Shown: positions 7,871 to 15,336 of the stretch, piece after piece
Layout: every line of letters begins with the position of its first letter
How positions within the stretch are numbered: the first letter of the stretch is position 1
Assembly: GCA_937957775.1 (NCBI GenBank)
Contig: CALFXV010000231.1
Span: 1 to 15,783, forward strand
From: an uncultured Methylotenera sp.
GTDB taxonomy: Bacteria; Pseudomonadota; Gammaproteobacteria; Burkholderiales; Methylophilaceae
Reading direction: 5' to 3'
DNA: 15,783 bases
Position numbers and translations under genes: made by a program
Notes under the pieces: model-generated
Database searches by the model: none
What the model was told of the DNA's origin: nothing
What the model saw: only the letters and a program-made list of their open reading frames with translations

Positions 7871-9310
7871 ATGCAAAAAAATAAATCCCTAAAAGACCTC
7901 CTGCTGATACACGAGCTGGCGTTTATTTTACTGATTATTTTAGCCGCGACGGCCGGCGCCATTGGCATCCACCTTTGGGAAAAATCCAGCCAAGAGGCAA
8001 CACGCATCAGTTCATTGGTCAGCGAAGTGCAGCAGACACGAGGCGATTTATACCGGCAAATGAAAGAATTGTTTGATGCCTATTTTCTAGAAGACGAAAC
8101 GGCTAGGGAAGAATACGACAACTTTACCTTATCGGTTGAGAATCACTTCGTGCAGTTAAAAAAAATCGCCGTGGGTCCAGAGGAAATTCAAGCCATAGAG
8201 GCCTTGCAAGGCAATTACCAAACATTTGTTGTCGAAGCACCGGCCTTATTTGACGCCTACCAATTGTCTTCCAATGCTGCCAGTAAACGCGCCATCAATA
8301 CTGATATTGAGACCGGTTTGTTTAATCGTCATGAAGTTATCTTGGCGCACACCGAGAGATTGCTGAATCAAAAGCAAAAAGAATTAAACCAACAGCTGAG
8401 CAACACAAAACGCATCGCCATCTTACTGCTCATCATCCCCTTAATGCTCGCGATATTGCTGCTTATCTTTTCCAGGGTATTCTTAAAGCGCGCCATTGTG
8501 CAGCCCATACAAGGTGTATTAAAAGCCACCGCGGAAATCAGTACCGGCAACCTCCATCATAGGGCCCCAGAGGAAGGAGTAGCGGAACTGGCTATGGTGT
8601 CGCAAGCGATTAATGTCATGGCGAATAAATTAAACTCCAGCCAAGAGGCCCTGGTCCGCAGCGAGAAGCAAGCCGCTCAGGGTCTTTTGGTACCCATGCT
8701 GGCACACAATATACGCAATCCATTGGCCAGCATAAGAGCCATCTCGCAAGTCATGGATGGGCCCGAACAAGACATAGAAACACGCAGCGCCTTCAAGGAC
8801 ATCATCGACACCGTGGACCGATTAGAACGTTGGACAGGTTCACTGTTAGCCTACTTGCTGCCACTTAAACCGCAACCACAACACAGCCAATTAAAAGACA
8901 TAGTGGAAGGCGCTTTAGCGCCCTTGCAGCAAAAAATAAAAGCCAAATCCATACAGCTAGTCTTACCACAATGGCCGAAAAAAAATGCTGTCTTCACTGA
9001 CCAACACCTACTTGAACAAGTTATCTACAATTTGCTATTGAATGCCATAGACGCATCCAATAAAGATGGCACCATAGACATCGTGGTCGAGATAAAGCGA
9101 CAAACATTCAGCTTGCAAATTCTAGACCGGGCCGGTGGCATGCCGTTTAAGCCTGACCCTAGCGCCATCAGCGCACCCTCAAGCAAACGCTTTGGTACCG
9201 GCTTGGGCATTCCCTTTGCATTTAAGGTTTGTGACGCTTTAGGTGGCGAGTTAAACTTTGCCGCGCGCCCAGACGGAGGCACCGTCATTACCATGCAACT
9301 GCCGGTGTGA
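7871..9310 (+). CDS. Membrane sensor histidine kinase (HAMP, HisKA, HATPase_c), no adjacent response regulator
   Basis: The 479-aa protein is a classical two-component sensor. A first membrane helix (about 10-35) and a second (about 182-204) bracket a roughly 145-residue, mostly helical periplasmic domain of unrecognised ligand. A HAMP-like linker follows (about 205-258; QPIQGVLKATAEISTGNL). The H box is MLAHNIRNPLASIRA with the phospho-acceptor H279, the N box is NLLLNAIDAS (387-396), the G1 box is DRAGGMP (419-425) and the G2 box is FGTGLGIPFA (441-450). In G1 the first glycine of the usual D-x-G-x-G is alanine. It ends with GGTVITMQLPV. The kinase core resembles NtrB/NtrY-like enzymes. It lies 23 nt after tonB and is probably co-transcribed with it. 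No response regulator is in the window, so the output is unknown. The ATG has no obvious Shine-Dalgarno. Confidence 0.93.
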   Translation: MQKNKSLKDLLLIHELAFILLIILAATAGAIGIHLWEKSSQEATRISSLVSEVQQTRGDLYRQMKELFDAYFLEDETAREEYDNFTLSVENHFVQLKKIAVGPEEIQAIEALQGNYQTFVVEAPALFDAYQLSSNAASKRAINTDIETGLFNRHEVILAHTERLLNQKQKELNQQLSNTKRIAILLLIIPLMLAILLLIFSRVFLKRAIVQPIQGVLKATAEISTGNLHHRAPEEGVAELAMVSQAINVMANKLNSSQEALVRSEKQAAQGLLVPMLAHNIRNPLASIRAISQVMDGPEQDIETRSAFKDIIDTVDRLERWTGSLLAYLLPLKPQPQHSQLKDIVEGALAPLQQKIKAKSIQLVLPQWPKKNAVFTDQHLLEQVIYNLLLNAIDASNKDGTIDIVVEIKRQTFSLQILDRAGGMPFKPDPSAISAPSSKRFGTGLGIPFAFKVCDALGGELNFAARPDGGTVITMQLPV

Positions 9311-9430
9311 AGGCTGCATTCAAATAAATACCATTCAACACAAATACTGTCATTTTAATGAACTAGACTATTGCCTTAATCGGTCTTTTTATCAACAATG
9401 GTAAAAGACTTAAACCCTCATGGAAACACT

Positions 9431-9886
9431 ATGCAAAATAATGCTGTACCGGATTTTCAATTGGCTGCAACAGGCAATACCACCTTTCAATTATCCCAGT
9501 ACCTAGGCAAAAATATCGTCCTCTACTTTTACCCCAAAGATGCCACACCAGGTTGCACCACTCAGGGCGTGCAATTTAGAGACGCCTATGCCAATTTCCA
9601 AGCACTGAATACGGTCATTTTTGGCATTTCACGGGACAGCATCAAATCGCACGAAAATTTTAAATCGAAGTTCACCTTTCCGTTTGATTTGCTGGCAGAC
9701 ACAGAAGAATTAGCCTGCAATCTGTTTGGCGTGATTAAGATGAAAAACATGTATGGCAAACAAGTTCGCGGCATAGAACGCAGCACATTTGTCATCGACA
9801 AACACGGCAGCTTGGTCAAAGAATGGCGTGGTGTAAAAGTAGACGGTCACGTGGCCGAGGTGCTTCATTTTGTGCAATCCCTTTAA
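9431..9886 (+). CDS. bcp: Thioredoxin-dependent peroxiredoxin, Bcp/PrxQ family
   Basis: A cytoplasmic thiol peroxidase that reduces hydrogen and organic peroxides. I prefer the ATG at 9431 (MQNNAVPDFQLAATG, 151 aa, close to the usual 150-156) because GGAA lies 5 nt upstream and family members begin just before the PDF motif. An in-frame ATG at 9398 would add 11 residues and has no Shine-Dalgarno. The peroxidatic site is FYPKDATPGCTTQG with C42. The resolving cysteine found five residues later in E. coli Bcp is valine here, and the alternative position in the SIKSHENF segment is lysine, so the enzyme may work as a 1-Cys type; the only other cysteine is C96. It stands alone, with 120 bp before it and 59 bp after it, and I could not identify a convincing promoter in the upstream gap. 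Confidence 0.93.
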   Translation: MQNNAVPDFQLAATGNTTFQLSQYLGKNIVLYFYPKDATPGCTTQGVQFRDAYANFQALNTVIFGISRDSIKSHENFKSKFTFPFDLLADTEELACNLFGVIKMKNMYGKQVRGIERSTFVIDKHGSLVKEWRGVKVDGHVAEVLHFVQSL

Positions 9887-9945
9887 TTAATCCTTTCGCA
9901 CCCCTTATCCCTCGCAATCAAACACTTAAAAATAGAAAGTGAATT

Positions 9946-11343
9946 ATGGCTAAAGCAACTTCAAACCCAACCAAACTTTTTGTGCTTGATACCAACGTAC
10001 TGATACACGACCCATCCAGTTTATTCCGTTTTGAAGAACACGATATTTTCCTGCCCATGGTCACATTGGAGGAGTTGGATAACAACAAGAAAGGTTTAAC
10101 CGAAGTCGCGCGTAGCGCCCGCCAAGCAAGTCGCAATTTAGAAAGTATAGTCGGCGCTGATTTGATCGACTTAGAATTAGGCTGCCCACTGAGCATCAAT
10201 GGCAACCGGCAGCAAATGGGTCGCTTGTTTTTGCAAACCAAAGAAATCACCGTTGAACTACCAGGTTTGGCTGGCAGCAAAGCCGACAATCAAATCTTAG
10301 GTGTGGTGTTTGATTTACAACAACACAACCCCCAGCGCCAAGTCATACTGGTCAGCAAAGACATCAACATCCGCATCAAAGCCCGTGCCATAGGCATGTT
10401 GGCAGAAGATTATTTCAACGACAAAGTCTTAGAAGACACCGATCTTTTGTACAGTGGCATGACCGAATTGGCGGCCAATTTCTGGGAAACGCACAGCAAA
10501 GCCATGGAATCATGGCAAGAAGCCGGACGCATGTTTTACCGTATCAACGGCCCCTTATGCAAATCGTTTCTGGTCAACGAATTCGTTTATTACGAATTTG
10601 AAAAACCATTTCATGCCATCGTGCGCAGCGTGGATGGCGATTCAGCGGTGCTAGAGGTGGTCAAAGACCACCTGCAAGCTAAAAACAACGTCTGGGGCAT
10701 CAATGCCCGTAACCGCGAACAAAATTTTGCCCTGAATTTGTTGATGGACCCTGAAATCGATTTTGTCACCTTATTGGGTCAGGCTGGTACCGGCAAAACC
10801 TTGTTAACTTTAGCCTCCGCCCTTACTCAAGTGCTGGACAGTAAAATCTATTCCGAAATCATCATGACCCGAGTCACCGTTTCCGTTGGCGAAGACATAG
10901 GCTTCTTGCCGGGTACAGAAGAAGAAAAAATGGGGCCTTGGATGGGCGCCTTGGATGACAACTTGGACGTATTAAATAAAAGCGATGACACCTCCGGTGA
11001 GTGGGGACGAGCAGCGACGCAAGACCTCATACGCAGTCGCATTAAAGTTAAATCCCTAAACTTCATGCGTGGCCGCACCTTTTTGAATAAGTTTTTAATC
11101 ATAGACGAAGCGCAGAACCTCACGCCCAAACAAATGAAAACGCTGATTACTCGTGCCGGCCCAGGCACTAAAGTAGTGTGTTTGGGTAACATCGCGCAAA
11201 TTGATACGCCCTACTTAACCGAAGGCAGCTCTGGGCTAACTTATGTAGTGGATAGGTTTAAAGGCTGGGGGCATAACGGCCACATCACGCTCATGCGTGG
11301 TGAACGCTCGCGCTTAGCCGACTTTGCGGCAGAGGCCTTGTAG
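9946..11343 (+). CDS. PIN domain - PhoH-family ATPase
   Basis: The 465-aa protein joins an N-terminal PIN ribonuclease domain to a C-terminal PhoH ATPase/helicase domain, the architecture of PhoH2/YlaK-like proteins. PIN acidic residues visible are D15 (FVLDTNVLIHD), E42/E43 (TLEELDNN), D114 (KADNQIL) and D139 (LVSKDINIR). The ATPase has Walker A GQAGTGKT (278-285) and Walker B FLIIDEAQN (383-391), plus the GRTFLNKF and GDxxQID-like GNIAQIDTPY segments. PIN-PhoH proteins are associated with RNA unwinding and cleavage; the cellular role here is unknown. A purine-rich AGAAAGTGA just before the ATG serves as the ribosome binding site. The stop lies 7 nt before lplT, so the two are probably co-transcribed. 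Confidence 0.93.
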   Translation: MAKATSNPTKLFVLDTNVLIHDPSSLFRFEEHDIFLPMVTLEELDNNKKGLTEVARSARQASRNLESIVGADLIDLELGCPLSINGNRQQMGRLFLQTKEITVELPGLAGSKADNQILGVVFDLQQHNPQRQVILVSKDINIRIKARAIGMLAEDYFNDKVLEDTDLLYSGMTELAANFWETHSKAMESWQEAGRMFYRINGPLCKSFLVNEFVYYEFEKPFHAIVRSVDGDSAVLEVVKDHLQAKNNVWGINARNREQNFALNLLMDPEIDFVTLLGQAGTGKTLLTLASALTQVLDSKIYSEIIMTRVTVSVGEDIGFLPGTEEEKMGPWMGALDDNLDVLNKSDDTSGEWGRAATQDLIRSRIKVKSLNFMRGRTFLNKFLIIDEAQNLTPKQMKTLITRAGPGTKVVCLGNIAQIDTPYLTEGSSGLTYVVDRFKGWGHNGHITLMRGERSRLADFAAEAL

Positions 11344-11350
11344 CCTACTC

Positions 11351-12523
11351 ATGAAAAAAGGCTTTTACACGCTGTTAATGGCCCAATTCTTATCGGCAAT
11401 TGCCGATAATGCCTTGCTGTTTGCCGCCATCACCTTGCTCGCCAAATTGCAGGCGCCGAGTTGGCACGAACCCTTGTTGCGTGAGTTTTTCATTATTGCC
11501 TACATCGTCTTGGCGCCTTTTGTCGGGCCCTTTGCGGATGCTTTACCAAAAGGCCGCGTCATGTTCATTAGCAACGGCATCAAATTCTTTGGCTGCTTAT
11601 TGGCATTTTTAGGCGTCCCACCACTGTACGCTTACGCCATAGTCGGCATAGGAGCCGCGGCTTATTCGCCTGCCAAGTACGGCATATTGACTGAAATGTT
11701 ACCTAGCCATCAGTTGATTAAAGCCAATGCTTGGATGGAAGGCACTACCGTGACCGCGATTATATTGGGGCCGGTATTTGGTTCGACTATTGCCGCCAAT
11801 GACCCGTATTTTGGCATAGCCGTGATTGCTGGTATTTACTTAGTGGCGGCCATCTTTAACCATTACATCCCCAAAGTACCCATCGATCACAAAATGCCAC
11901 AGCGCAATTTTGTCTTTCTCATGCGCGATTTTTGGCATGCGTTTACCACCTTATGGCGCGACCCGCAGGGTCAAGTATCTTTAGCCGTCACCACCTTATT
12001 TTGGGGGGCGGGCGCCACCTTGCAATTCGTCATTTTGCAGTGGGCAAAAGAGATACTGCATATGGAGCAACAAGCGGCGTCCATATTGATTGCCGTGCAT
12101 GCGGTCGGTATCGCCATAGGTTCGCTTGGTGCGTCTTTGTTTGTGAAATTGGAGAATGCCGTTAAGGTTCTGCCAGCCGGCATCTTAATGGGCTTTTTAG
12201 TGATCAGCATGGCCATGGTCAACAGTCTGGAAGTTGCCACGGTGGTGCTGTTTTGCATAGGGGTGTTGGCAGGCTATTTTCTGGTGCCCCTCAACTCACT
12301 GTTGCAACACCGCGGCCATGCTTTACTGGGAGCAGGGCACTCCATTGCCGTGCAAAACTTTAACGAGAACATCGGCATCTTGGTCTTGTTAGGCATCTAC
12401 ACGCTGATGAAGCATCAAAATATAGCCATCAACGCCATTTTGGTGATCTTTGGGCTGTTTGTCAGCCTAGCCATGGCCATCATCTACAAACTCTACCAAA
12501 AACACGCGCCAGCCAAGCTTTAA
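11351..12523 (+). CDS. lplT: Lysophospholipid transporter LplT-like MFS protein
   Basis: LplT flips lysophospholipids across the inner membrane for re-acylation. From the ATG at 11351 the product is 390 aa (E. coli LplT 397 aa); an upstream in-frame TTG at 11324 inside phoH is unlikely. Recognisable family segments are AQFLSAIADNALLFAA (11-26), YIVLAPFVGPFADALPKGRVM (about 51-71) and GAAAYSPAKYGIL (101-113), all very close to E. coli LplT, in a protein made mostly of hydrophobic helices (about 12 by eye). In enterobacteria lplT is next to the acyltransferase gene aas; here no aas is present and the partner upstream is phoH. There is no clear Shine-Dalgarno; translation may be coupled to phoH. 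The TAA overlaps the stop codon of the convergent ndh gene. Confidence 0.92.
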   Translation: MKKGFYTLLMAQFLSAIADNALLFAAITLLAKLQAPSWHEPLLREFFIIAYIVLAPFVGPFADALPKGRVMFISNGIKFFGCLLAFLGVPPLYAYAIVGIGAAAYSPAKYGILTEMLPSHQLIKANAWMEGTTVTAIILGPVFGSTIAANDPYFGIAVIAGIYLVAAIFNHYIPKVPIDHKMPQRNFVFLMRDFWHAFTTLWRDPQGQVSLAVTTLFWGAGATLQFVILQWAKEILHMEQQAASILIAVHAVGIAIGSLGASLFVKLENAVKVLPAGILMGFLVISMAMVNSLEVATVVLFCIGVLAGYFLVPLNSLLQHRGHALLGAGHSIAVQNFNENIGILVLLGIYTLMKHQNIAINAILVIFGLFVSLAMAIIYKLYQKHAPAKL

Positions 12524-13857
12524 TGCAATTTAACGTGCGCCTCGGTGCGACGGTTAATCATGCGCGCCAGTGTTTGCAAGGCCATGCTCCAAAAACCGTG
12601 CAAGGCCATTAAATGCATCTTATACAAGGATTTGTACATCAGTCTGGCAATCAAGCCTTCTATAAACAAGCTGCCACCAGATAAAGAGCCCATCAAATTA
12701 CCCACCGTGGTGTACTTGCCCAGATTCACCAATGAGCCGTAATCAACATAGGTATACACCGGCAAGTTTTTCTTTCCAGCCACTCTGCTTTTTACCGTTT
12801 TAACCAACATGCTGGCCTGCTGATGGGCAGCTTGCGCCCTCGGTGGCACGTTCTCTTGGCCAACGCCCTCCGCCCTTGGGCAAGCAGCGCAATCACCAAA
12901 GGCAAATACATTGGCATCCCGCGTGGTTTGCAGGCTACGGTGGACCACCAATTGATTGATGTGATTGGTTTCCAATCCACCAATTTCCCGCAAAAAATCT
13001 GGCGCTTTAATGCCGGCTGCCCATACTACCAACGCAGAAGGAATGAATTTACCGCTGTGGGTATGAATGCCATCTTGGCTCACCTCGGTGACGCGCTCCC
13101 CGCTATACAGCTGCACGTTGAGCTTACTGAGTTCCAATTCCACCGAATGCGATAACTTAACCGGCAGTGCCGGCAAAACGCGATCGCTGGCTTCCACTAA
13201 TGAAATTTTAATGTCTCGATCGGCATTAATTTTATCCAGTCCATAGGCGGCCAGTTCGCGGGTGGTATTGTGCAATTCGGCCGCCAACTCAACGCCGGTT
13301 GCGCCGGCACCAACAATGGCCACTTCCAACTGACCGGCTTGTAAGGCTTGTGTTTGTGTTTGCGCGCGCACTAGGGCATTGTGCAAACGACGGTGAAAAC
13401 GTTCTGCTTGATCTTGGGTATCCAAGGCGATAGAAAACTCACTGGCGCCTTTTATGCCAAAATCATTGGTGGTGCTCCCCACTGCTATGATTAAGGTGTC
13501 GTAATGGATGGTGCGCCTAGGAATGACTTCAAAGCCATCTTCATCAAAGTAAGAGGAAATGGAAATGGTTTTTTTATCCCTATCCAAGCTATCCATTTTG
13601 CCTAGGCGAAAATGAAAATGGTGCCAGTGAGCCTGGGCCAAATAGACCAGTTCATGCCTTTCCGGATTCATGCTACCGGCGGCAATTTCATGCAACAACG
13701 GCTTCCAAACATGGGTTTTCGATTGATCCACCAGGGTGATGATGGCCTTGCCTTTGCGACCTAAGCTATCACCCAGTTTAGTGGCGAGTTCCAGCCCGCC
13801 TGCTCCTCCGCCAACTATCACTACATGGTGCAATGTTTCTTTATTTATGCTTTTCAA
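12520..13857 (-). CDS. ndh: Type II NADH:quinone oxidoreductase (NDH-2)
   Basis: A single-subunit, non-proton-pumping flavoenzyme on the inner face of the membrane that passes electrons from NADH to quinone. The 445-aa product is near E. coli Ndh (434 aa). It has the FAD-binding VVIVGGGAGGLELA (12-25), the NADH-binding VAIVGAGATGVELA (179-192), the second FAD motif ANVFAFGDCA (315-324), and a C-terminal amphipathic, aromatic-rich region (about 395-435) for membrane attachment. The start is TTG at 13857, supported by AAAGG 5 nt upstream and the lack of any in-frame ATG before an upstream stop. In this context it could recycle the NADH made by formate dehydrogenase. The stop overlaps that of lplT. 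It is downstream of the second cytochrome with 90 bp between, and has its own -10 candidate. Confidence 0.95.
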   Translation of the reverse strand: MKSINKETLHHVVIVGGGAGGLELATKLGDSLGRKGKAIITLVDQSKTHVWKPLLHEIAAGSMNPERHELVYLAQAHWHHFHFRLGKMDSLDRDKKTISISSYFDEDGFEVIPRRTIHYDTLIIAVGSTTNDFGIKGASEFSIALDTQDQAERFHRRLHNALVRAQTQTQALQAGQLEVAIVGAGATGVELAAELHNTTRELAAYGLDKINADRDIKISLVEASDRVLPALPVKLSHSVELELSKLNVQLYSGERVTEVSQDGIHTHSGKFIPSALVVWAAGIKAPDFLREIGGLETNHINQLVVHRSLQTTRDANVFAFGDCAACPRAEGVGQENVPPRAQAAHQQASMLVKTVKSRVAGKKNLPVYTYVDYGSLVNLGKYTTVGNLMGSLSGGSLFIEGLIARLMYKSLYKMHLMALHGFWSMALQTLARMINRRTEAHVKLH

Positions 13858-13900
13858 TGGGACCTTTGATTCTATTGAGGGTAAGTGTTAAGAAAGTAAA

Positions 13901-13908
13901 ATTATACA
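13901..13908 (-). promoter_or_regulatory. Candidate -10 element for ndh
   Basis: The minus strand reads TGTATAAT here, a perfect TATAAT (complement of 13901-13906) about 43 nt before the ndh TTG start, in an AT-rich 90-bp gap. No good -35 match is visible at 16-18 bp. It suggests ndh can be transcribed separately from the upstream cytochrome gene. Confidence 0.45.
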
Positions 13909-13947
13909 ATGAGCTTTATTTTTTCTTCGGCGCCTCACATTATTAAC

Positions 13948-14502
13948 TTAGTTGTTAAGCCAGGGGGTTTCACCTCCACCCACATACTGGGTTCTTAGCC
14001 AAGCCATAATTTTCAAAATAGTATCGGTATCCAAGCCCTCGCCGGTATGGCCAGCCACTTGATTGTGCCATACCAGCATGGATCCCCATTCAGGTGGCGA
14101 ACCATTGGTCCCACCGGCTATGGTTTCAAACATGCCTTTATCGCTAATGTGTTTTGCATAGTGCCATTTTGCATCAATCAGGCTGGGGCCCATTAAGCCG
14201 TTGGCATTGCCCCCATGGCAACCACTGCAACCTTGGTAGGCATATTGCTTTTTACCTTGCTTAGCCGCCTCGGCGTCCGCAGCGTAAAGCTTGGTGTAAG
14301 GATTGATGCAACTGGCTAGGAATGCCTTGGCTGCATCGCTGTCATTTGCTACGGCAGTGATGCTTAATGGGCTATTGTCTTTGGTTGACACGAATTGGCA
14401 ATTGGCAGAGATGGCACCCGTGGCATTGCCCTGCTTATTATTACCACAAGCAAACATTGCTAAACTAAGTGCCAATAACAGATAAACTGTAATTTTCGCC
14501 AT
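13948..14502 (-). CDS. XoxG/MxaG-like c-type cytochrome (second copy), exported
   Basis: A 184-aa monohaem cytochrome c and a paralogue of the upstream gene at 14610-15182. It begins with a hydrophobic export signal (MAKITVYLLLALSLAMFACG) in which C19 could be a lipoprotein cysteine, although Met at -3 makes the lipobox poor. The haem site is GCSGCHGG with C92, C95 and H96. Shared blocks with the paralogue are CxFVSTK at C35, CINPYTKxYAAD at C65, MGPSL, and DKGMFETIAGG; M142 is the likely axial ligand. C35 and C65 are conserved in both copies and may form a disulfide. GGGGAG upstream of the ATG is a good ribosome site. Only about 30 bp separate the start from the U-tract of a terminator, so expression may depend on read-through. 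A role as electron acceptor for a methanol dehydrogenase, or as a relay after the first cytochrome, is inferred. Confidence 0.88.
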   Translation of the reverse strand: MAKITVYLLLALSLAMFACGNNKQGNATGAISANCQFVSTKDNSPLSITAVANDSDAAKAFLASCINPYTKLYAADAEAAKQGKKQYAYQGCSGCHGGNANGLMGPSLIDAKWHYAKHISDKGMFETIAGGTNGSPPEWGSMLVWHNQVAGHTGEGLDTDTILKIMAWLRTQYVGGGETPWLNN

Positions 14503-14534
14503 GATTCCACTCCCCGAGGTTTTATTAATGCAAT

Positions 14535-14570
14535 AAAAAAAGCGGCTACTGCATATCGCAGTAGCCGCTT
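14535..14570 (-). terminator. Rho-independent terminator after the first cytochrome c gene
   Basis: Read on the minus strand, AAGCGGCTACTGC (14570-14558) pairs perfectly with GCAGTAGCCGCTT (14552-14540) around a 5-nt loop, giving a 13-bp GC-rich stem, followed immediately by a run of six or seven U. It lies 40 nt after the stop of the gene at 14610-15182. The plus strand has no T-run after the stem, so it acts in one direction. Confidence 0.9.
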
Positions 14571-14609
14571 TAGTATTACATACGGATGTTAAATTAAGTT
14601 AATTCTTAA

Positions 14610-15182
14610 TTATTTCATCCAAGTTTTTTCACCGTCACCGCGGTATTCAGTGCGGATATAAGCGATCAAACGTAAAATTTCGTCCGTTGTTAAGCCATCA
14701 CCTACGTGATCAGCCAAGGTAATGTTCCATGGTGACATCACGCCGCCAGAGACACCAGCTGAACCGCCTGAGATGGTTTCGAACATGCCTTTGTCTGTTG
14801 CATTTTTAGCGTATACCCATTTCGTATCAAATGCACCTTGACCACCGTCTTTTCTTAAAGATGGGGCCATAACGCCTTCTAATTTACCGCCGTGGCAACC
14901 AGAACAGCCGTTGTAGCCAAACAGGGCTTTACCACCTTTAGGACTTTTTTGAGTAATCAATGTTGGATCTGCCGCATACGCTTTCGTGTATGGGTTAATG
15001 CATGTTTCTAAAAACTCTTTTGCCTGTGGCGTATCAGTGGCTGTAGCTTTAATTGGAAGAGGGGAACCATTCTTTGTTGAAACAAAACTACATGCCGCAC
15101 TTGCTTGAGTACTTGTAACTGCGCCGATAAAGCCTAGCATTGAAATTAATAATGCTGCTTTAACTGATTTAAAACCTAACAT
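14610..15182 (-). CDS. xoxG: Cytochrome c of the XoxG/MxaG (cytochrome cL) type
   Basis: A 190-aa periplasmic monohaem cytochrome, the probable electron acceptor of a PQQ methanol dehydrogenase. It has a Sec signal peptide with a likely cleavage after QASA (about residue 29), haem motif GCSGCHGG (C93, C96, H97), and M149 (GGVMSPW) as likely sixth ligand. C31 and C61 are conserved with the paralogue downstream. A segment rich in Lys/Gly (79-87) before the haem motif is longer than in the second copy. The ATG has a textbook AAGGAGA 4 nt upstream, suggesting strong translation. It follows a mxaJ/xoxJ gene by 209 bp with its own promoter candidate and ends at a strong terminator. No mxaI (methanol dehydrogenase small subunit) follows, which favours the lanthanide XoxF system over MxaFI, but this assignment is inferred and MxaG is possible. 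Confidence 0.85.
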   Translation of the reverse strand: MLGFKSVKAALLISMLGFIGAVTSTQASAACSFVSTKNGSPLPIKATATDTPQAKEFLETCINPYTKAYAADPTLITQKSPKGGKALFGYNGCSGCHGGKLEGVMAPSLRKDGGQGAFDTKWVYAKNATDKGMFETISGGSAGVSGGVMSPWNITLADHVGDGLTTDEILRLIAYIRTEYRGDGEKTWMK

Positions 15183-15213
15183 ATTATCTCCTTAATGTAA
15201 TGATTTTTGCTTA

Positions 15214-15257
15214 TAACCTTATGCATAATCACTACTTAACCTGTATTGATTTAACCT
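15214..15257 (-). repeat. Direct repeats of AGGTTA in the xoxG leader
   Basis: The minus strand carries AGGTTAA at 15257-15251 and 15242-15236, 15 bp apart, and a shorter AGGTTA at 15219-15214, all in the same direction within the AT-rich leader of the first cytochrome gene. They could be binding sites for a regulator or RNA-level elements. Short repeats in AT-rich DNA also arise by chance, so confidence is low. Confidence 0.35.
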
Positions 15258-15328
15258 ACTTATTCTTAATTAACAGTGCTTTTGACACCGTTTTAAATAC
15301 AATTTATTTCAAAAAAACGACCAGAAGA

Positions 15329-15336
15329 ATTATACA
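15329..15336 (-). promoter_or_regulatory. Candidate -10 element for xoxG
   Basis: The minus strand reads TGTATAAT (TATAAT is the complement of 15329-15334), the same octamer seen before tonB and ndh. It is 146 nt before the ATG, which would give an unusually long 5' leader. No good -35 hexamer is found. The 209-bp gap between xoxJ and xoxG otherwise holds AT-rich sequence, short direct repeats and a perfect ribosome binding site. Confidence 0.4.

Noticed and set aside
9398..9430. Upstream ATG for the peroxiredoxin at 9398
   Set aside because: No Shine-Dalgarno, and it adds 11 residues not expected in the family; the ATG at 9431 has GGAA 5 nt before it.
11324..11350. TTG start for lplT inside phoH
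   Set aside because: The ATG at 11351 matches the family N-terminus and avoids a 20-bp overlap with phoH.
13932..13957. TTAAC...GTTAA repeat and GGCGCC near the end of the second cytochrome as a terminator
   Set aside because: Arms are only five A/T-rich pairs, and GGCGCC has no loop; the following A-rich run is not a U-tract.
15282..15310. TTGACA (15282-15287) as the -35 of a plus-strand promoter toward xoxJ antisense
   Set aside because: The sequence 17 bp downstream is TATTTC, a poor -10, and no plus-strand gene follows.
15311..15317. Seven-T run on the minus strand as a terminator after xoxJ
   Set aside because: No stable GC stem precedes it on that strand.
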